Both the position numbers and the translations under genes were made by a program. Of a stretch of DNA of 64,000 bases, positions 23,424 to 35,025 are shown piece after piece. Source of the stretch: Batrachochytrium dendrobatidis JAM81 (Eukaryota > Chytridiomycota > Chytridiomycetes > Rhizophydiales). Every line of letters starts with the position of its first letter. Positions within the stretch are counted from its first letter, which is position 1. The notes beneath the pieces were generated by a model. It was not told the DNA's origin. It worked only from the letters and a program-made list of their open reading frames with translations, and did no database searches. The DNA lies in contig NW_006281102.1 of assembly GCF_000203795.2 (NCBI RefSeq), positions 1,096,567 to 1,160,566 on the forward strand, written 5' to 3'.

Positions 23424-26400
23424 ATGGTTCACCATCCAACACCATCCCACTCGCGTACAGATTTGTCACCAGCAGCTATCATACACATGTACTATAACTT
23501 GGCAACCACTGATTGCATCAATTTGCTTGCTCAAAATGAACAATATTTAAGAACCTCGTCAAATAGCTTTCACTACCAAACGCTCCAGCAACTTGGTTTG
23601 AACATTGCAGATTTGCTATCAGCAGTCAAGGAGCATATCGATCAAGCCTTGCAAGCATTACCAAGTCTAACTGACAGTCATTCAAGCTGGAAAGTATGCA
23701 TGGAACAGGTTAGGCAGCACCATCAAGAACTAGTTCAACTAATACGCTCAATTCCCAACAATCCACCTTTAATCAATCATGATAAATCGTCACTGCCTAA
23801 AAAACAATCTAGGGTTGATGTGGAATCTGTTGAAATATACCAACATATTAATTCGGTACTGCAGATGCTTATAACCAACATATCTCAGTTTCAAATTCTG
23901 TGCAGCAGTGATATCTCCAGCCATGGGCTTGATACCATGTCTGCATATATAGCTAACGAGTCGTGTAATGCTGAATCAGAACCCTATTCAAACGATCCTG
24001 TTGCAATCATACCTCAATACAGCTGTAATGAAAGCCTAAATCATGCCATGATGTCAGGCATGTCCAGCATTCAGTCTTATGGCGTGATAGGACCAGGAAA
24101 CTCAAACTATATGCAGGCCAATAATCTGGAAAGCTTATCCCAATTGGATAATCATACCAGTCTAACTGCACAGCAATACTTGTCAGAAATCATTACACCC
24201 GACTTATTACAAAGTATCAATCAAATGCATACTTCTCCAGAATCTACTTTGCCTGGTATGAACGACTCTAGTGAAAACGTAATATCATGCATCAACTCTG
24301 CACTTTATTGTTTGCAATCTATTATTGAGCTTTCTTCTCAACCATTTGATGCATCTCAAAGAAAAGATTTATACGATCTTGCCTACAACGCAATGCTGCA
24401 CATTACCAAACTGCTTTCCCATTATCACATAGAATCAAGTTTTTCTGCAGAAACAACACAGCGTATTTCACAGGACTTGCAAGTGGCCAAAATAGAGGTG
24501 CAGGAAAAATCAGCATTGATGCAGCGGATCTACAACCAAAATGTCAAACTACGTGATCGATGTTCAGAAGTTTTAGAAAAGTCTAAACATCATAAGAGCA
24601 AGGGAAAGGAACTACTTGTAGCCACTAAGCATGCTACCGAATATGCCAACGATGTCAATGCTAGATACAAACAGCTCGATATTACGATTAAAAAAACGAA
24701 CGATGCCAATTCAGCTTTAAAAATCGAAAATGAGCAATTCAAAAAAGAAGCTGCAATTGCCAATCAAAAAATTCAGGAATTGATGAATGAAAAAGTTGCA
24801 GCAGAACAAGCTTCTCGTGAACTTTCAAATGAAAAGGCTGCTACAAAGCAGAAACTTGAGCAACTTACACATGAAAAAGCTACTCTTGATTTACAAACTC
24901 GGGAACTGCAAGAAAAAATCGCTTTTTTACACAAGGAAATGGATAAAGCTCAAAAATCGTTTGATTGTGATTTGGTATCGTGTATATCGAAAATGGAGCA
25001 GAAATGCAAGAATCTAGATTCAAATATTCAAACACTCCAAAAGGAAAATGTAGCGGCCAATGCAAAAATAGCAGCACTTTTGAAACCTCAGTGTGATTGT
25101 GTGTTGAAGCATGAACCCATTGGTTTATTTGACAATACTTTATTGTCTGCCTCTTTTACCCAAGCTACAGATTCACAAAAAAAGATGCAATCATTCAAAC
25201 CTGGTCGTCCGCTTCCTACGATTCCGTACTCCACAACCACTTCAGACTCGATCAACAAATTAGATTTATCTAGGTCAGACAAACTTTCCATTCAGCTAGC
25301 AAGCCAAAACAACCAAACTGGCCAATTTTTTAAAAATTGCAATATCTTCAACTATCGAGATCTTCCATGGGACAGTATTGAGAATGCGCTGAGTGCACAT
25401 AAAGTATATTGCAGTTTGTTGAGTCGCCCCATTCAAATTTATTCCGTGTACCCGGCCATTTTGCGTAGATTTAAAAATAGACATATTACTGCTACAATTA
25501 TCCAATCACACTGGCGAGGATACAAAAACCGTAAACAGTTCTATAAACATAGAAACAGACTTTTTGTTTGTGGAGAGCTTGTTGAAAATGAGGCATCATA
25601 CCTACAACATCTTTTTATTTTGATCAAAGTACGTTACTGTTCATACATTTTTTGACCCTGTCTGCATACTCAAAATACTTACTTTTTTGACTAGTCTGCG
25701 CTTCCAATTAAAGAAATTCTAAAATCGGGTCAAAAAGGAGCACTATCCAGAACTAGATTTTGCAGTATCTTGCATTCCATTGAAGCAATCGCCAATGTAA
25801 CAGCCACAATATTGTATAAAATACTCAAACGACTGGATGTTTGGCATGTCAATCAGACAGTCGGAGATGTATTTTTGAGAATGGTAACAATGCTGCTATG
25901 CACTGTTTTAAACTTTTTATAGTATAACTAACAAACCACTAACTGTATACCTATTTATTGTCACAGGTGCCCCATTTGATGTCATACAAAGCGTATATTG
26001 AGCAGTACTCTGAGGTTTTAAAATACTATGGGCTGCTTGGTAATGGATCTGTAAGTCTAGTATTTATTCACAAGTATGCCTTAGCGACAAAGTTGTCTTA
26101 TAATATTTTACAGAGTTTAAAGTCAAATAGTCATCATGAACTTTTGGATCTTCTAATCACACCTGTACAACACATTCCACGATACGTTCTACTACTCAAA
26201 GTTAGTATTTTTATTTAAATGTAAACTGATGGGCAGTTTATAAACCAATTGATTTTGTAATTTGGACTGTTTAGGAGCTTATTAAAAACACGTCAACTCA
26301 TCACCCTGATAGGCACCTTATACAGAAAGCATGTGATCAACTCCATCAACTAGTGTTGCAGATTGATGGGAACAGTATAGAAAATATGGAATTCATTTTG

Positions 26401-27198
26401 TCCGATTTTCCACAGGTAAAACAATTTTACAATTGGTGACCACAGGTGTTTCAAAATATCGATTAAATATTGAAATTTCATACAATGTAATAGTCACTTG
26501 AGCAAAACAAGCGATCTCTACTCTATTCAATTTCACTTGATGAAAACACTCAGACTATTGAAAAAGTAGCCAACGAATTTAGGATGGTAAATCGAGTGCT
26601 GTTGGTTTACTCTGATCTGATTATTGGAGCAGATGTAATGCCATCAAAAAACTCAACCCTCAAACAACTTCGATTTCAATGGGGATTAGCGTTGAGCGAT
26701 GTAACTGCAATTGAATATAATCCAGCAGTTTTGAGTAGGTTGGATACGCTTGTTATAGCTGATATGTGGAAATATTAAACTCGTATTTTCTGTAGATGAT
26801 AAAAAGCATAACTTGGGTGCTATGTGCATATCATGGAGATGTGATGAAAGATCAGGAACCTATTGTATTCCCTACATCAATTCCCAAATGGGACTATCAT
26901 GGACTTTGGTAAGCTTTTTGTGCTATAATATCATGCACTTGATTGGTTAAAATGCTACTGTTTGTAATACTGGGATTTATACAGTCTAATATGCAAAGTT
27001 GACATGAAATTTTGGATTTAGAAAATTCAATCAACTTGGAAGAATGCTTCCAAATTTCCTGGCATGACAAACAAGCTGGGACTGATATCGCGGTCTTTGG
27101 TTGATACTACTGGTGAAAATATTAGAAATACGCCTTTTAATTTGCTGGGTGATGCATTCGGTCAAATCAACATACAAGATGATCAAATTAAATGCTGA
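23424..27198 (+). CDS. Coiled-coil, IQ-motif RhoGEF (Dbl homology)
   Basis: Predicted guanine-nucleotide exchange factor for a Rho/Rac/Cdc42 GTPase. A 2.2-kb first exon (23424 to about 25628) encodes a Gln/Ser-rich N-terminus, then a long heptad coiled coil (roughly residues 340-560, rich in E/K/Q/A). It ends with an IQ motif, IIQSHWRGYKNRKQF, that should bind calmodulin or a light chain. The Dbl homology domain begins ELVENEASYLQHLFIL and continues over small exons: IKEILKSGQKGAL; DVFLRM then VPHLMSYKAYIEQYSEVLKYY; and ELLDLLITPVQHIPRYVLLLK, which is the CR3 helix with the typical P-VQR-RY-LLL pattern (here PVQHIPRY). A PH-like segment follows (NRVLLVYSDLIIGADV). The last exon (about 27022-27198) ends DDQIKC. 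About 1,150 residues in all. No named orthologue recognised. DH call firm, PH weaker. Confidence 0.82.
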
Positions 27199-27593
27199 AT
27201 TAAACATTGAGATGAACGTTTTTCAAGGGCGTGAGCTACCAAAGAAATTAATCTTACTGGCTTTGTCTTGTCTGGCAAAATACTCGAGAGAATCCAGACG
27301 AAAAAATGGCAAGCCAAGTTTGTACTTCAAATTTACAAAAGACATGAAAGGACTGGTGCTGATATATATTTTTGTTTGGCAAAGATATACTGGCGTTGTT
27401 ATTACACCTAGATTCAATACTGTACAATTTCATATGGGTTTTGGCCAAAACAATATGCCATGAATTCTCAAATTTTCAATTAAAAATATACTGTTGTTTA
27501 GTTCAAGATTCATTTAATTTTAACTTTGAAATAGATTAATCTATTGAGCTTGTATTCATATTGAAATGATGCAAGGCCAGATATTTGGTCAGA
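27199..27593. other. 3' flank of RhoGEF gene
   Basis: The plus strand stays open in another frame to 27463 (KLNAELNIEMNVFQG...), but that frame does not continue the RhoGEF protein. It has no start codon of its own in a good context and resembles no family. It is most simply 3' UTR and spacer before the dispersed repeat. Confidence 0.4.
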
Positions 27594-27849
27594 AATCTCA
27601 TGAAGCGATTGGCATCAATTTACTGGATAGTACTCATTTTTTGGACTCTGAAACATTGCAGATTGACTGATTAAACATGGTTTCTAGCCACTCAACAAAC
27701 TGCAATGTTGCAAGGCATGAGTATATATCGTCCATCCTTGAGCATTGCTATAAACCACTTTAAAGAATGGTCTTGTATGGCGTGTAATTACAACATCAAA
27801 CAGCAATCACTGCAAGACAAATAGTGCTATATCTTGTGTGAATACGACT
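27594..27849 (+). repeat. Dispersed ~257-bp repeat, copy 1
   Basis: A 256-bp segment from AATCTCATGAAGCGATTGGC to TGTGTGAATACGACT recurs at 36923-37180 in the same orientation with roughly 95% identity by eye. The main difference is a small indel after TTTTTTGGACTCT. There is no open frame, no obvious terminal inverted repeat, and no clear target-site duplication. It could be a short non-autonomous mobile element, a solo terminal repeat, or a repeated non-coding RNA gene. Confidence 0.8.
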
Positions 27850-27907
27850 GTAATTGTTTAATCGCGAGTGTTGAATTCACGAGTTTATAGCTGTTTTATT
27901 ATAGTAT

Positions 27908-30387
27908 ATGATGGTTCAACAAGAAAAAGTTGGTATAAAGGCGCCAGTAAAGGTTGGTTTACAATACCTACAAGATAAAATACATTTCGAGTCTCAATAT
28001 CATTTCATCGATTAGAAATGGCAGGATTTAGTAGCTAAACTTTAAATAGAATGTCAGATCCAGCAGTGGTAAGCGTGTTTTGGCAGATGGAGGAGGTTTA
28101 ACTCCATTACCATCAGAGGATCAAGGTATGCTGCGTTCATTATATTCTATTGTTTAAATGTATCTACTCGAGATACATCTGGACTAAACCATAGTGTTGT
28201 ATCGTGTAACTGATACTGGCATGGCTAATCATCAATTTTTAGATTATTATAGTATATACCTGCCCACTATTCAGCGTGTTGGTCCAGAAGGTGTCAAATT
28301 GACACAGGATGCTGAGCAGATTCGCTGTACTGATGGTCAATCTAAAGTAGGCATCTCATTGAAAGCTGAAGAGTTGAAGATTCCATCGCCACTTGCCCAA
28401 AGTGTAGGTTTGATGATGCAATGTATAGATTGGCATGATATGCTATACTCTTGGCACTGAACGAATAATGGTTTGCGATTTTGATTTGAATTATAGACCC
28501 ATACTAGCACAATAAAAGAATTTGTTGGGAATATCTTATCAAGACAAGATCAACTTTGTTCAACTCAGGTATTTGATCTAGGCAGATGTTTTGCGATACA
28601 ATACTGAGTTTTAATCTTGTTGCGATTTCATCAAATATAGCCCGAAGCTCAAGAAAAATTGGAGAACCTTAAAAATGCCATCAATACTCACAACACATCC
28701 TTGATTTCGTTTGAACTGGACCATGCTTTGGCTTTGCCCAACTCAGAGGTGAGTTGCACATTACAATTTGAATCGGATGTTGAATCGAATACAAAAAAGG
28801 ATTTGCAGTAACTCATGATATGCATTTTAACTCGTTAAAAGAATGTAGAGGCAACAGAAGCAGACCGAAAGTTAAATTACAAAATCCAACAAGGATTTAT
28901 CAAGATCAAAGAGCTGGATGTTGTTCTTGTCGAAAAACTAGCTGTAGGTGGTATTTGGTTGCTTGATTCTTGATTTCGCGACTAAATGTATATACTTGTT
29001 CGTTCACCTGGTCTACCTAGACAGCACGGACGCTCAAAAAGGAAAGATTGATTAGAGATAGTGTATCTGGTACACCCAATACAGTTGGAACGCCTGGATC
29101 TATTTCCTACCATAATACACTTTCTGATGATGATGACGATTTTGAACTTCGAAGCGTGCATTCAATGGACAAAGATATATTTATAACCGAGCCCAAGCTT
29201 TCTATGCGTTCCAAAGTTGGTAGAGAGAGTCTGGGACAAAAACGAAAGCAAAGTAAAGTTTATGTTAAAACCTTTTTGATCCACTCAAATCTGCAAACTA
29301 TATATGTTCAACTAAACATAACAATGCGGTTTTTATTCCAGATCCAATAGCCATTTCTAATGCCGAAAGTGGAAAATTAAAAAGTTATCAACAAGGGGAT
29401 TTTATTTCTCGCAATATAATTGCAAGTGGATGCATCAAGATATTGCTTTAAAAATGGCAAGCCATCTAACATGATTTGGTTTTAGCTAGGACCGGATGCT
29501 AGATATTATAGTGCCATGACAGATGAGGAGATTGATCGCGTTAATCGGTTGATTGCAAACAACGACGATGAGCCAGACAAACCAGCTTCATCACATACTG
29601 TTTCAAAACAGCAAGTGGTATGCAATATAATACCTTGTGATTTAGAACTGAAGAATTTGTAGCTCACTTATCTGTTGGGTGTGCATAGATTGCATCAGTT
29701 GTAAGCCAGCTAAATACATTGCAATCCAGTTTGCTTCCTGAAGGAAATGAACTGACATTGCTTCAAAGAATAGACAAGTAAGCTGTGCATTTAAGCTGTA
29801 TTCATTTATTCATTGGTCAAAGCCTAATGGTTAAACGGTTATTTTCAAGTCAACTATGTGATTTTGTTCCACAGGATCAATGGGAAGAACGATCATTGGT
29901 GTGGTCTACATCGACAACGCCTGGACACCATACACCAATGACAAGGAATTGGCTTAGAAGTGGAGCTCAATCCGCTGTTTTTTCAGATATTTCAAAAACT
30001 TCAAAAGGTACAAAACAACATTAGCCTATGCATGCCAATTGTGAATATAGCTCAAAGACTGCTTACAGATTGCTGCACCTAATTATAGATTTAGAAACGA
30101 TTCTGCGCGATACAAAGCTTCCAACCTCGAGCATATCCGTTTTTTCAGATTTAAATCGTTTAAAGCAGATTGATGACCAACTGGAGCAACTTGACAATCA
30201 AGACACAAGGGTAAATGATATAAACTGCGTGCCTTTACTTTTTGGTCAGCACTGCAACTAACTTGTAACTGCATAGCCATTGACTCGGGAGGATTTGCAA
30301 ATGTTGCTGTCTGATTATCGATGCTCTAATGTTCATCTCATTAATGGTGAAGAGCAGTCGTGTGAACTGCCTTGTTACGAAGAGTAA
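27908..30387 (+). CDS. FSIP1-like (fibrous sheath interacting protein 1) protein
   Basis: A many-exon gene (about 12 exons) for a polar, coiled-coil-prone protein. The order of conserved blocks matches animal FSIP1: SSSGKRVLADGG near the N-terminus; LNYKIQQGFIKIKELDVVLVEKL (about 28875-28944), which resembles the FSIP1 'KLDKILAKK' helix; TDAQKERLIRD; an acidic segment SDDDDDFEL; YSAMTDEEIDRVNRLIANND; DLNRLKQIDDQLEQL, like 'LAEIDIKLQEL'; and the C-terminal LTREDLQMLLSDYR, like 'LTEEQLKCLLDEC'. In mammals FSIP1 is tied to the sperm tail. Homologues in flagellated fungi would fit an axonemal role. The start is the ATG at 27908 in a short first exon (MMVQQEKVGIKAPVK); stop TAA at 30385. Several introns are only 60-100 bp and internal joins are approximate. 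Family call moderate. Confidence 0.6.
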
Positions 30388-30772
30388 ATCAATGAATATT
30401 AAATTCATGAAGATATATGTGACTGAAATATGAATTGCTCGTCTTTACAGCCATCGATAAAGAGTATGAATGAATAGATAAACAATAAATTGTCAGCAAT
30501 TATCACTCTTGACGCTGTTTTGCAAATCTCGGTAGATTGTTGATTTGAATGGCAAGAACGTCCATGGATCGTGCCTTTTGCATTTCAATGACAATCTGAC
30601 TTGTTGGTGCAGTCAGTTTGCTGATCCTCGATTCTTTAACGTTTCACTTGTAAAGTCTATGCTAATCTACAGCAGTCTCATACCATCAGAATACTTTCAA
30701 AACAAAATTGATTTGAAATATAAATATTGCATTTTCATTCCTTTTGTTCATCTTTAACCAATACTGAACAGA
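30388..30772. promoter_or_regulatory. Intergenic region upstream of SNIP1-like gene
   Basis: 385 bp between two plus-strand genes. It should contain the FSIP1-like 3' end and the promoter of the SNIP1-like gene. AT-rich, with no open frame of note on either strand and no visible repeat. Confidence 0.4.
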
Positions 30773-31973
30773 ATGCCAGACAGGAAATCAGCAGCTCAGC
30801 ACACAACGGATCAAGGCAGTCGGTCTCGTTCATCAACAAAGAATGAATATTCTAGAAGAGATAGAACAAATGCAAGTCCACATAGACGGAACAGCAATGC
30901 AAGTCCTACTCGTCGTCGTTCCAGGTCACCTAGACAATCAACTTCTGGTAAGATTGATAGATTTCAACAATGATGCAGTGTTGACAGGCAGCTGCCAACA
31001 ACAGCTTGGTAGTACTGGATTTGTCTAATATGGTTTTATATCTGTTTTCCATGGCCAAACTGGACAGTTCGTGAAAGCAAACGGGACAGTACTAGAAATA
31101 AAGACCATCAATTTGGGTATGTAGTGCATCCACATGTCTAATACTAGACCACCAAGCTGGCATGGATAGATATAGGACATTTGAAACCAACATTATCCTA
31201 ACATGTACTTTGTAATCTACCAACAGATCTCAGCACGCTAATCATGAAGACACATCTAATACCAAACCAGTATCAGCTCCAAAAGATGCACCTAATTTTT
31301 CAGTATCTGGAGCGTTGGTTGCTGATGTTAATTCATATAAAGGAGTCGTTTTAAAGTATAGGTGATTTCAATATTCTGAATCCAGTCAAGTATTTCAAGC
31401 TTGGTATTCACAGTATGAGTTCTCATGTACTTTTTAAATACAGCGAACCCCCCGAGGCAAGAAAACCTACGGAAAAGTATAGACTATACGTCTTTAAAGG
31501 AAAAGAACAAGTTGGTTCGTCTAGTTGAAATTTTAAAGTACATTGGTTTTACTTGAACTCATATTTTATTGTTTCGATTAGATATGTTGCATATATATCA
31601 GCAAAGCGCCTTTTTACTGGGCAGAGAGCGACTTGTTGCAGACATTCCAATTGATCATCCATCATGCTCTAAGCAACATGCCGTTTTACAATTTCGACAG
31701 ATTGTTTCTACTGACGAAATTGGCCAGATTACAAAATCTACAGTGTATGTTATATGTAGTTTCTGATTGGTTGAGTTAGTATTTGAAAAAACAACTACTT
31801 ACCTAATTTCTGACAGGCTTTACATTATAGATTTGAACTCTGCCAATGGAACATTTGTAGGTGGAAATAAAATACCACCATCTCGGTACTACGAGCTAAA
31901 ACCATTGGACGTGATCAAATTTGGCTTTAGCACACGAGAGTATGTGCTTATGACTGAAGACATGGCTAAATGA
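30773..31973 (+). CDS. PML1: FHA-domain splicing factor, SNIP1/PML1/DAWDLE family
   Basis: Short RS-rich N-terminus (RSRSSTKNEYSRRDR, RRRSRSPRQSTSG) followed by a C-terminal FHA domain. This is the arrangement of SNIP1 in animals, DAWDLE in plants and Pml1 of the yeast RES pre-mRNA retention and splicing complex. The linker exon holds NSYKGVVLKY then SEPPEARKPTEKYRLYVFKGKE, the conserved 'EPPEAR.P...WRLYVFK' block of the family. The FHA core reads FLLGRERLVADIPIDHPSCSKQHAVLQFR, with Arg, Ser and His of the phosphothreonine pocket in place. It continues YIIDLNSANGTFVGGNKIPP and YYELKPLDVIKFGFSTREYVLM. About six exons; start ATG 30773, stop 31971-31973. The protein is near 240 residues, close to Pml1 in size. 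Confidence 0.88.
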
Positions 31974-32066
31974 AAGTGAGTTGGATAATATCCTTGGTTG
32001 CAGCATTTATTTAGTTATTTCCGGTATAAAATCAAAAGTTGACGTTGGATTAGAGTAATACTTTGA

Positions 32067-34188
32067 TTATGATTTGAATTTAAGAGGCTGCTCATACGGT
32101 GGCCTTGGTGGACCCATATCCTCCACGAATCCAGACATGGATGATTTTTTTGGTTTGAGAATCTCTACTTCAACTGGATGTGTTGGTATCGCATCGCTAC
32201 CTGGGTTTGTTTTGGGTTGGTTCGCTATGGATGCTCTACGACTTCCAGATTTGCTAGAGTTGGGAGAAGTCGTCTTTGAGAAAAACTACTTGGACACAAA
32301 GTTAATTATGTCTGGATTCATGTGACAAGAGCAAACATGAATGGTTTAAAGCCATAGGTTACAATCTGAATGACTCACATCGATATGGCTGCCACCTCGC
32401 GTATATGTTTTTAAGCGTAGTCTTTCTTTTTCTGCTTCGCTTACTGGTTGAAAGTCGGCTGGGTATCCTATTTCAAAGTGAAAGGCTGTTTAAAATGGAT
32501 TCATGTACGATATGCACTGGGCATTGCGTTTTGCAAGAGTCACCTGAAAAATCTATCCGATCCAATGATGATCGTGATTTTGATTTACTAAAAAATGGAT
32601 ATATCTGCAGATTGAGAATGCTGTAGGTCAGTTATAAAGCCAAACATCAGATATTCCTACATTGGATCAGCTAATCGCTTTATCATATCTGCATCTCTCT
32701 ATATATATTTCACATTAAATTACAATGACTATTAGCTAAACTGTGTAATTTTGAACAAATGTGTATGACAATTTAAAATGCAAGTGTCTTACCATACTCA
32801 AATTCAAAGATGAAGAGCGGGAAGTTGACAACTTATCCATGGATTTGAAAAGTTTGTTCATCTCACTATGCTTTCGGACCACCTCTAATTTGGCTTTGTA
32901 TGCTGGAGGATATTGAGAGGGATCCGTAAGACGACTTGTGGCATCCTATATAACATGATTATCAATGCATCAATCAAGAGGGTGTAGCATATCATCAAGT
33001 ATAAATACACCAGAATGTATTTTGAACACTTGGCAGACTTGGCCATATTATTTTCAGCAACTATGAGCAAGTTGTCATGGGATTATCAACCCATCATACG
33101 CTACCTTTTTGGATACATCAAACTTTGACATGCATCACGCAGTATGGATAATTGATTATGATTCAATAAGATTTATAAAATTACAGTAGTATTGACCAGA
33201 ATGTTGAGATGCGTGGTTTAGACAAACACGAAGATTGAATGTTAGCAACGCAACGATACAGCTAAAATATTGATGGTGATTGAGTTGTTTAAAGATATTG
33301 AGATTGAATAATAAAAATCAAGTGCACAAGATTGTTCAACCATTACAAAGCACTGTGTTTCCTGATTGATAGAATCACCGTGTATGCATAAATATTAAGA
33401 AAACAATAAAACTACCAACAGCGACCTACATGATTTGATTTTGCACTCTGAAGAGTGTTTTGGTATCGCTTTTTTGCCAAAGTAGTGGTACTTCCAATAG
33501 GAGGAAGACGAATTGGCTCTAATATATGCGAAGCTGACAATGCCATGATATCATTATTAGTTTCGGGCTCAACCTCTGATTTCATAATGAATCCATCATC
33601 TTCAAAAATTGAAAATGTTGATCCAGTATTTTGCGATGATTTTGCCTTGTATAGACTTTGGTTAGTTTTGAATAAATTGTCTTCGGCTTTGTCGAGGCGA
33701 GCATCGATTTTTCGTTGGGCTTTTTTCAATACTTTTTCAATTTCTTTTGCTGCTTTGTTGCGATTGTCTAGATCTTCATCAGTGGCATTTCTGGTGATTG
33801 GGGCTATGGGTTTTAAAGGTGTTATACTTTGAGAGCTATTCATTTGCATAGTATTCCTTGATTCAAGAGGTCCAGTCAGGTCCAATTTAGAGCCAGGCCG
33901 ATTTAAAAGGTTTGAGCGATGTCGAAGCTGAGTTTTTTGCATTTCCAAATCAGAGCAAGTCACAAACGATGAAGACTTTGGGTCATGCAAATGAGCAGTG
34001 CTGGTTTTGTTGACTGCCGCAAATTTGACATTATTGGTGGTTTTTGATCGAGGCAAGTTTCCTTTTAGACTAGCCAAAACTGTGCTACTATGAGTTTGCA
34101 GTGATGGGTTTTGCTCGTCCAAAACATCTTGTGATCCGCTATAAATTTCTTGGGATTCCATACTTGTTCTTTTAGTCAGAGATCGCAT
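32067..34188 (-). CDS. Unrecognised basic, Ser-rich protein
   Basis: I do not recognise this protein. The first exon (34188 to about 33427) begins MRSLTKRTSMESQEIYSGSQ. It is Ser/Thr/Asn-rich, then has a charged helical stretch around KAAKEIEKVLKKAQRKIDARLDKAEDNL (likely coiled coil, about 33650-33760) and EPIRLPPIGSTTTLAKKR. Downstream pieces that read as coding on the same strand are: DATSRLTDPSQYPPAYKAKLE with VVRKHSEMNKLFKSMDKL (about 32945-32795); GYPADFQPVSEAERLRLK (about 32465-32375); and a last exon of Ser/Pro-rich sequence ending QPLKFKS with TAA at 32067. The splice phases between the DATSRL and GYPADF exons do not fit directly, so a small exon is probably missed around 32500-32800. 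The gene converges on the SNIP1-like gene, with 93 bp between the stops. Confidence 0.55.
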
Positions 34189-35025
34189 GATGTCAAGAGT
34201 TTTGCAAATAGGATTGCCTGGAGTTGGGCGAAATTAGTGGATTGAAATGCTAAAAGTATGAGAAAACAGGGTAGCAAAAGTTGAATTTAAATAAGCACAA
34301 CTATAACTTTATCAGTTGGATCGTGGAGTTTATCTCTCTTTAACCCTAGAATGTTGCAGCTAGTTGAATGCCAAGTTCAATTTCATGGATGGAACCGTGG
34401 CGCAGATTGTGGATGTTTTAGTCAACCACGCGACGCGTTTTGCCACATGAATCACGTGATAAAGTGTAATTTCAGTTATTTTAATGTCAAATTTCGTATT
34501 CCCAATCTGTGCATGGAGATCGTGTTGTTCAAACAGAGCGACATTGGTGAACTTAATCTACACTCTTTTCCACCAAATACTGTATTTTTCAGTATTGTTT
34601 TTCAAGGCAATCAGATTGCTTTTGTCCAGTCAAAATCAACGCAATCCACCTAAAAAATACAAAACTTCAAATATGGATTTGCATCTAGTTTGCTACATCC
34701 ATAAAAGTCAACAAAATCCCAACCATGCTAACAGTGACATAAACCCATAAGATCAAGTTTTGATTCAACTATTTATTAAAAGCTTGGCCCTGTGATTTTT
34801 CTTTGATAACTGGGATTATCGTTCCATTTGTATAACTCGATGGTTTATACTTGGTATCCATGTAAAAGCCAACTTGTGTTAAAATAGGTATTGTGTCAAA
34901 ATAAAATAAGCAATAGTTGCAGCTGTGGAATAAAAATGCGTCATTCTGGTAATAAAACTGTTTGAAATGATCACAATACGACTGTTTTCACAATTGAAAG
35001 AGTACAGGTAGTTTTGAATGACAGA
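34189..35025. promoter_or_regulatory. Upstream region of the 32-34 kb gene and 3' flank of DCP1
   Basis: 837 bp between two minus-strand genes. The part near 34189-34460 should be the promoter of the unrecognised gene; it includes a CACGTG palindrome at 34451-34460. The rest is AT-rich and holds only shadow open frames. Confidence 0.4.
34451..34460. promoter_or_regulatory. Palindromic E-box ATCACGTGAT
   Basis: Second copy of the exact 10-bp palindrome seen upstream of the RIF1-like gene. It lies about 263 bp upstream of the start codon of the minus-strand gene ending at 34188. A bHLH (Cbf1-like) site is plausible from the core CACGTG, but function is inferred from sequence alone. Confidence 0.35.

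Noticed and set aside
27101..27463. Open frame overlapping the RhoGEF 3' end, possibly a frameshifted continuation
   Set aside because: The RhoGEF frame ends cleanly at TGA 27196-27198. The alternative frame upstream of that point contradicts the conserved-looking coding sequence, and downstream it matches nothing.
34351..34653. 100-codon plus-strand frame between the unrecognised gene and DCP1
   Set aside because: No family resemblance, AT-rich composition, and it lies in the expected promoter of the minus-strand gene.
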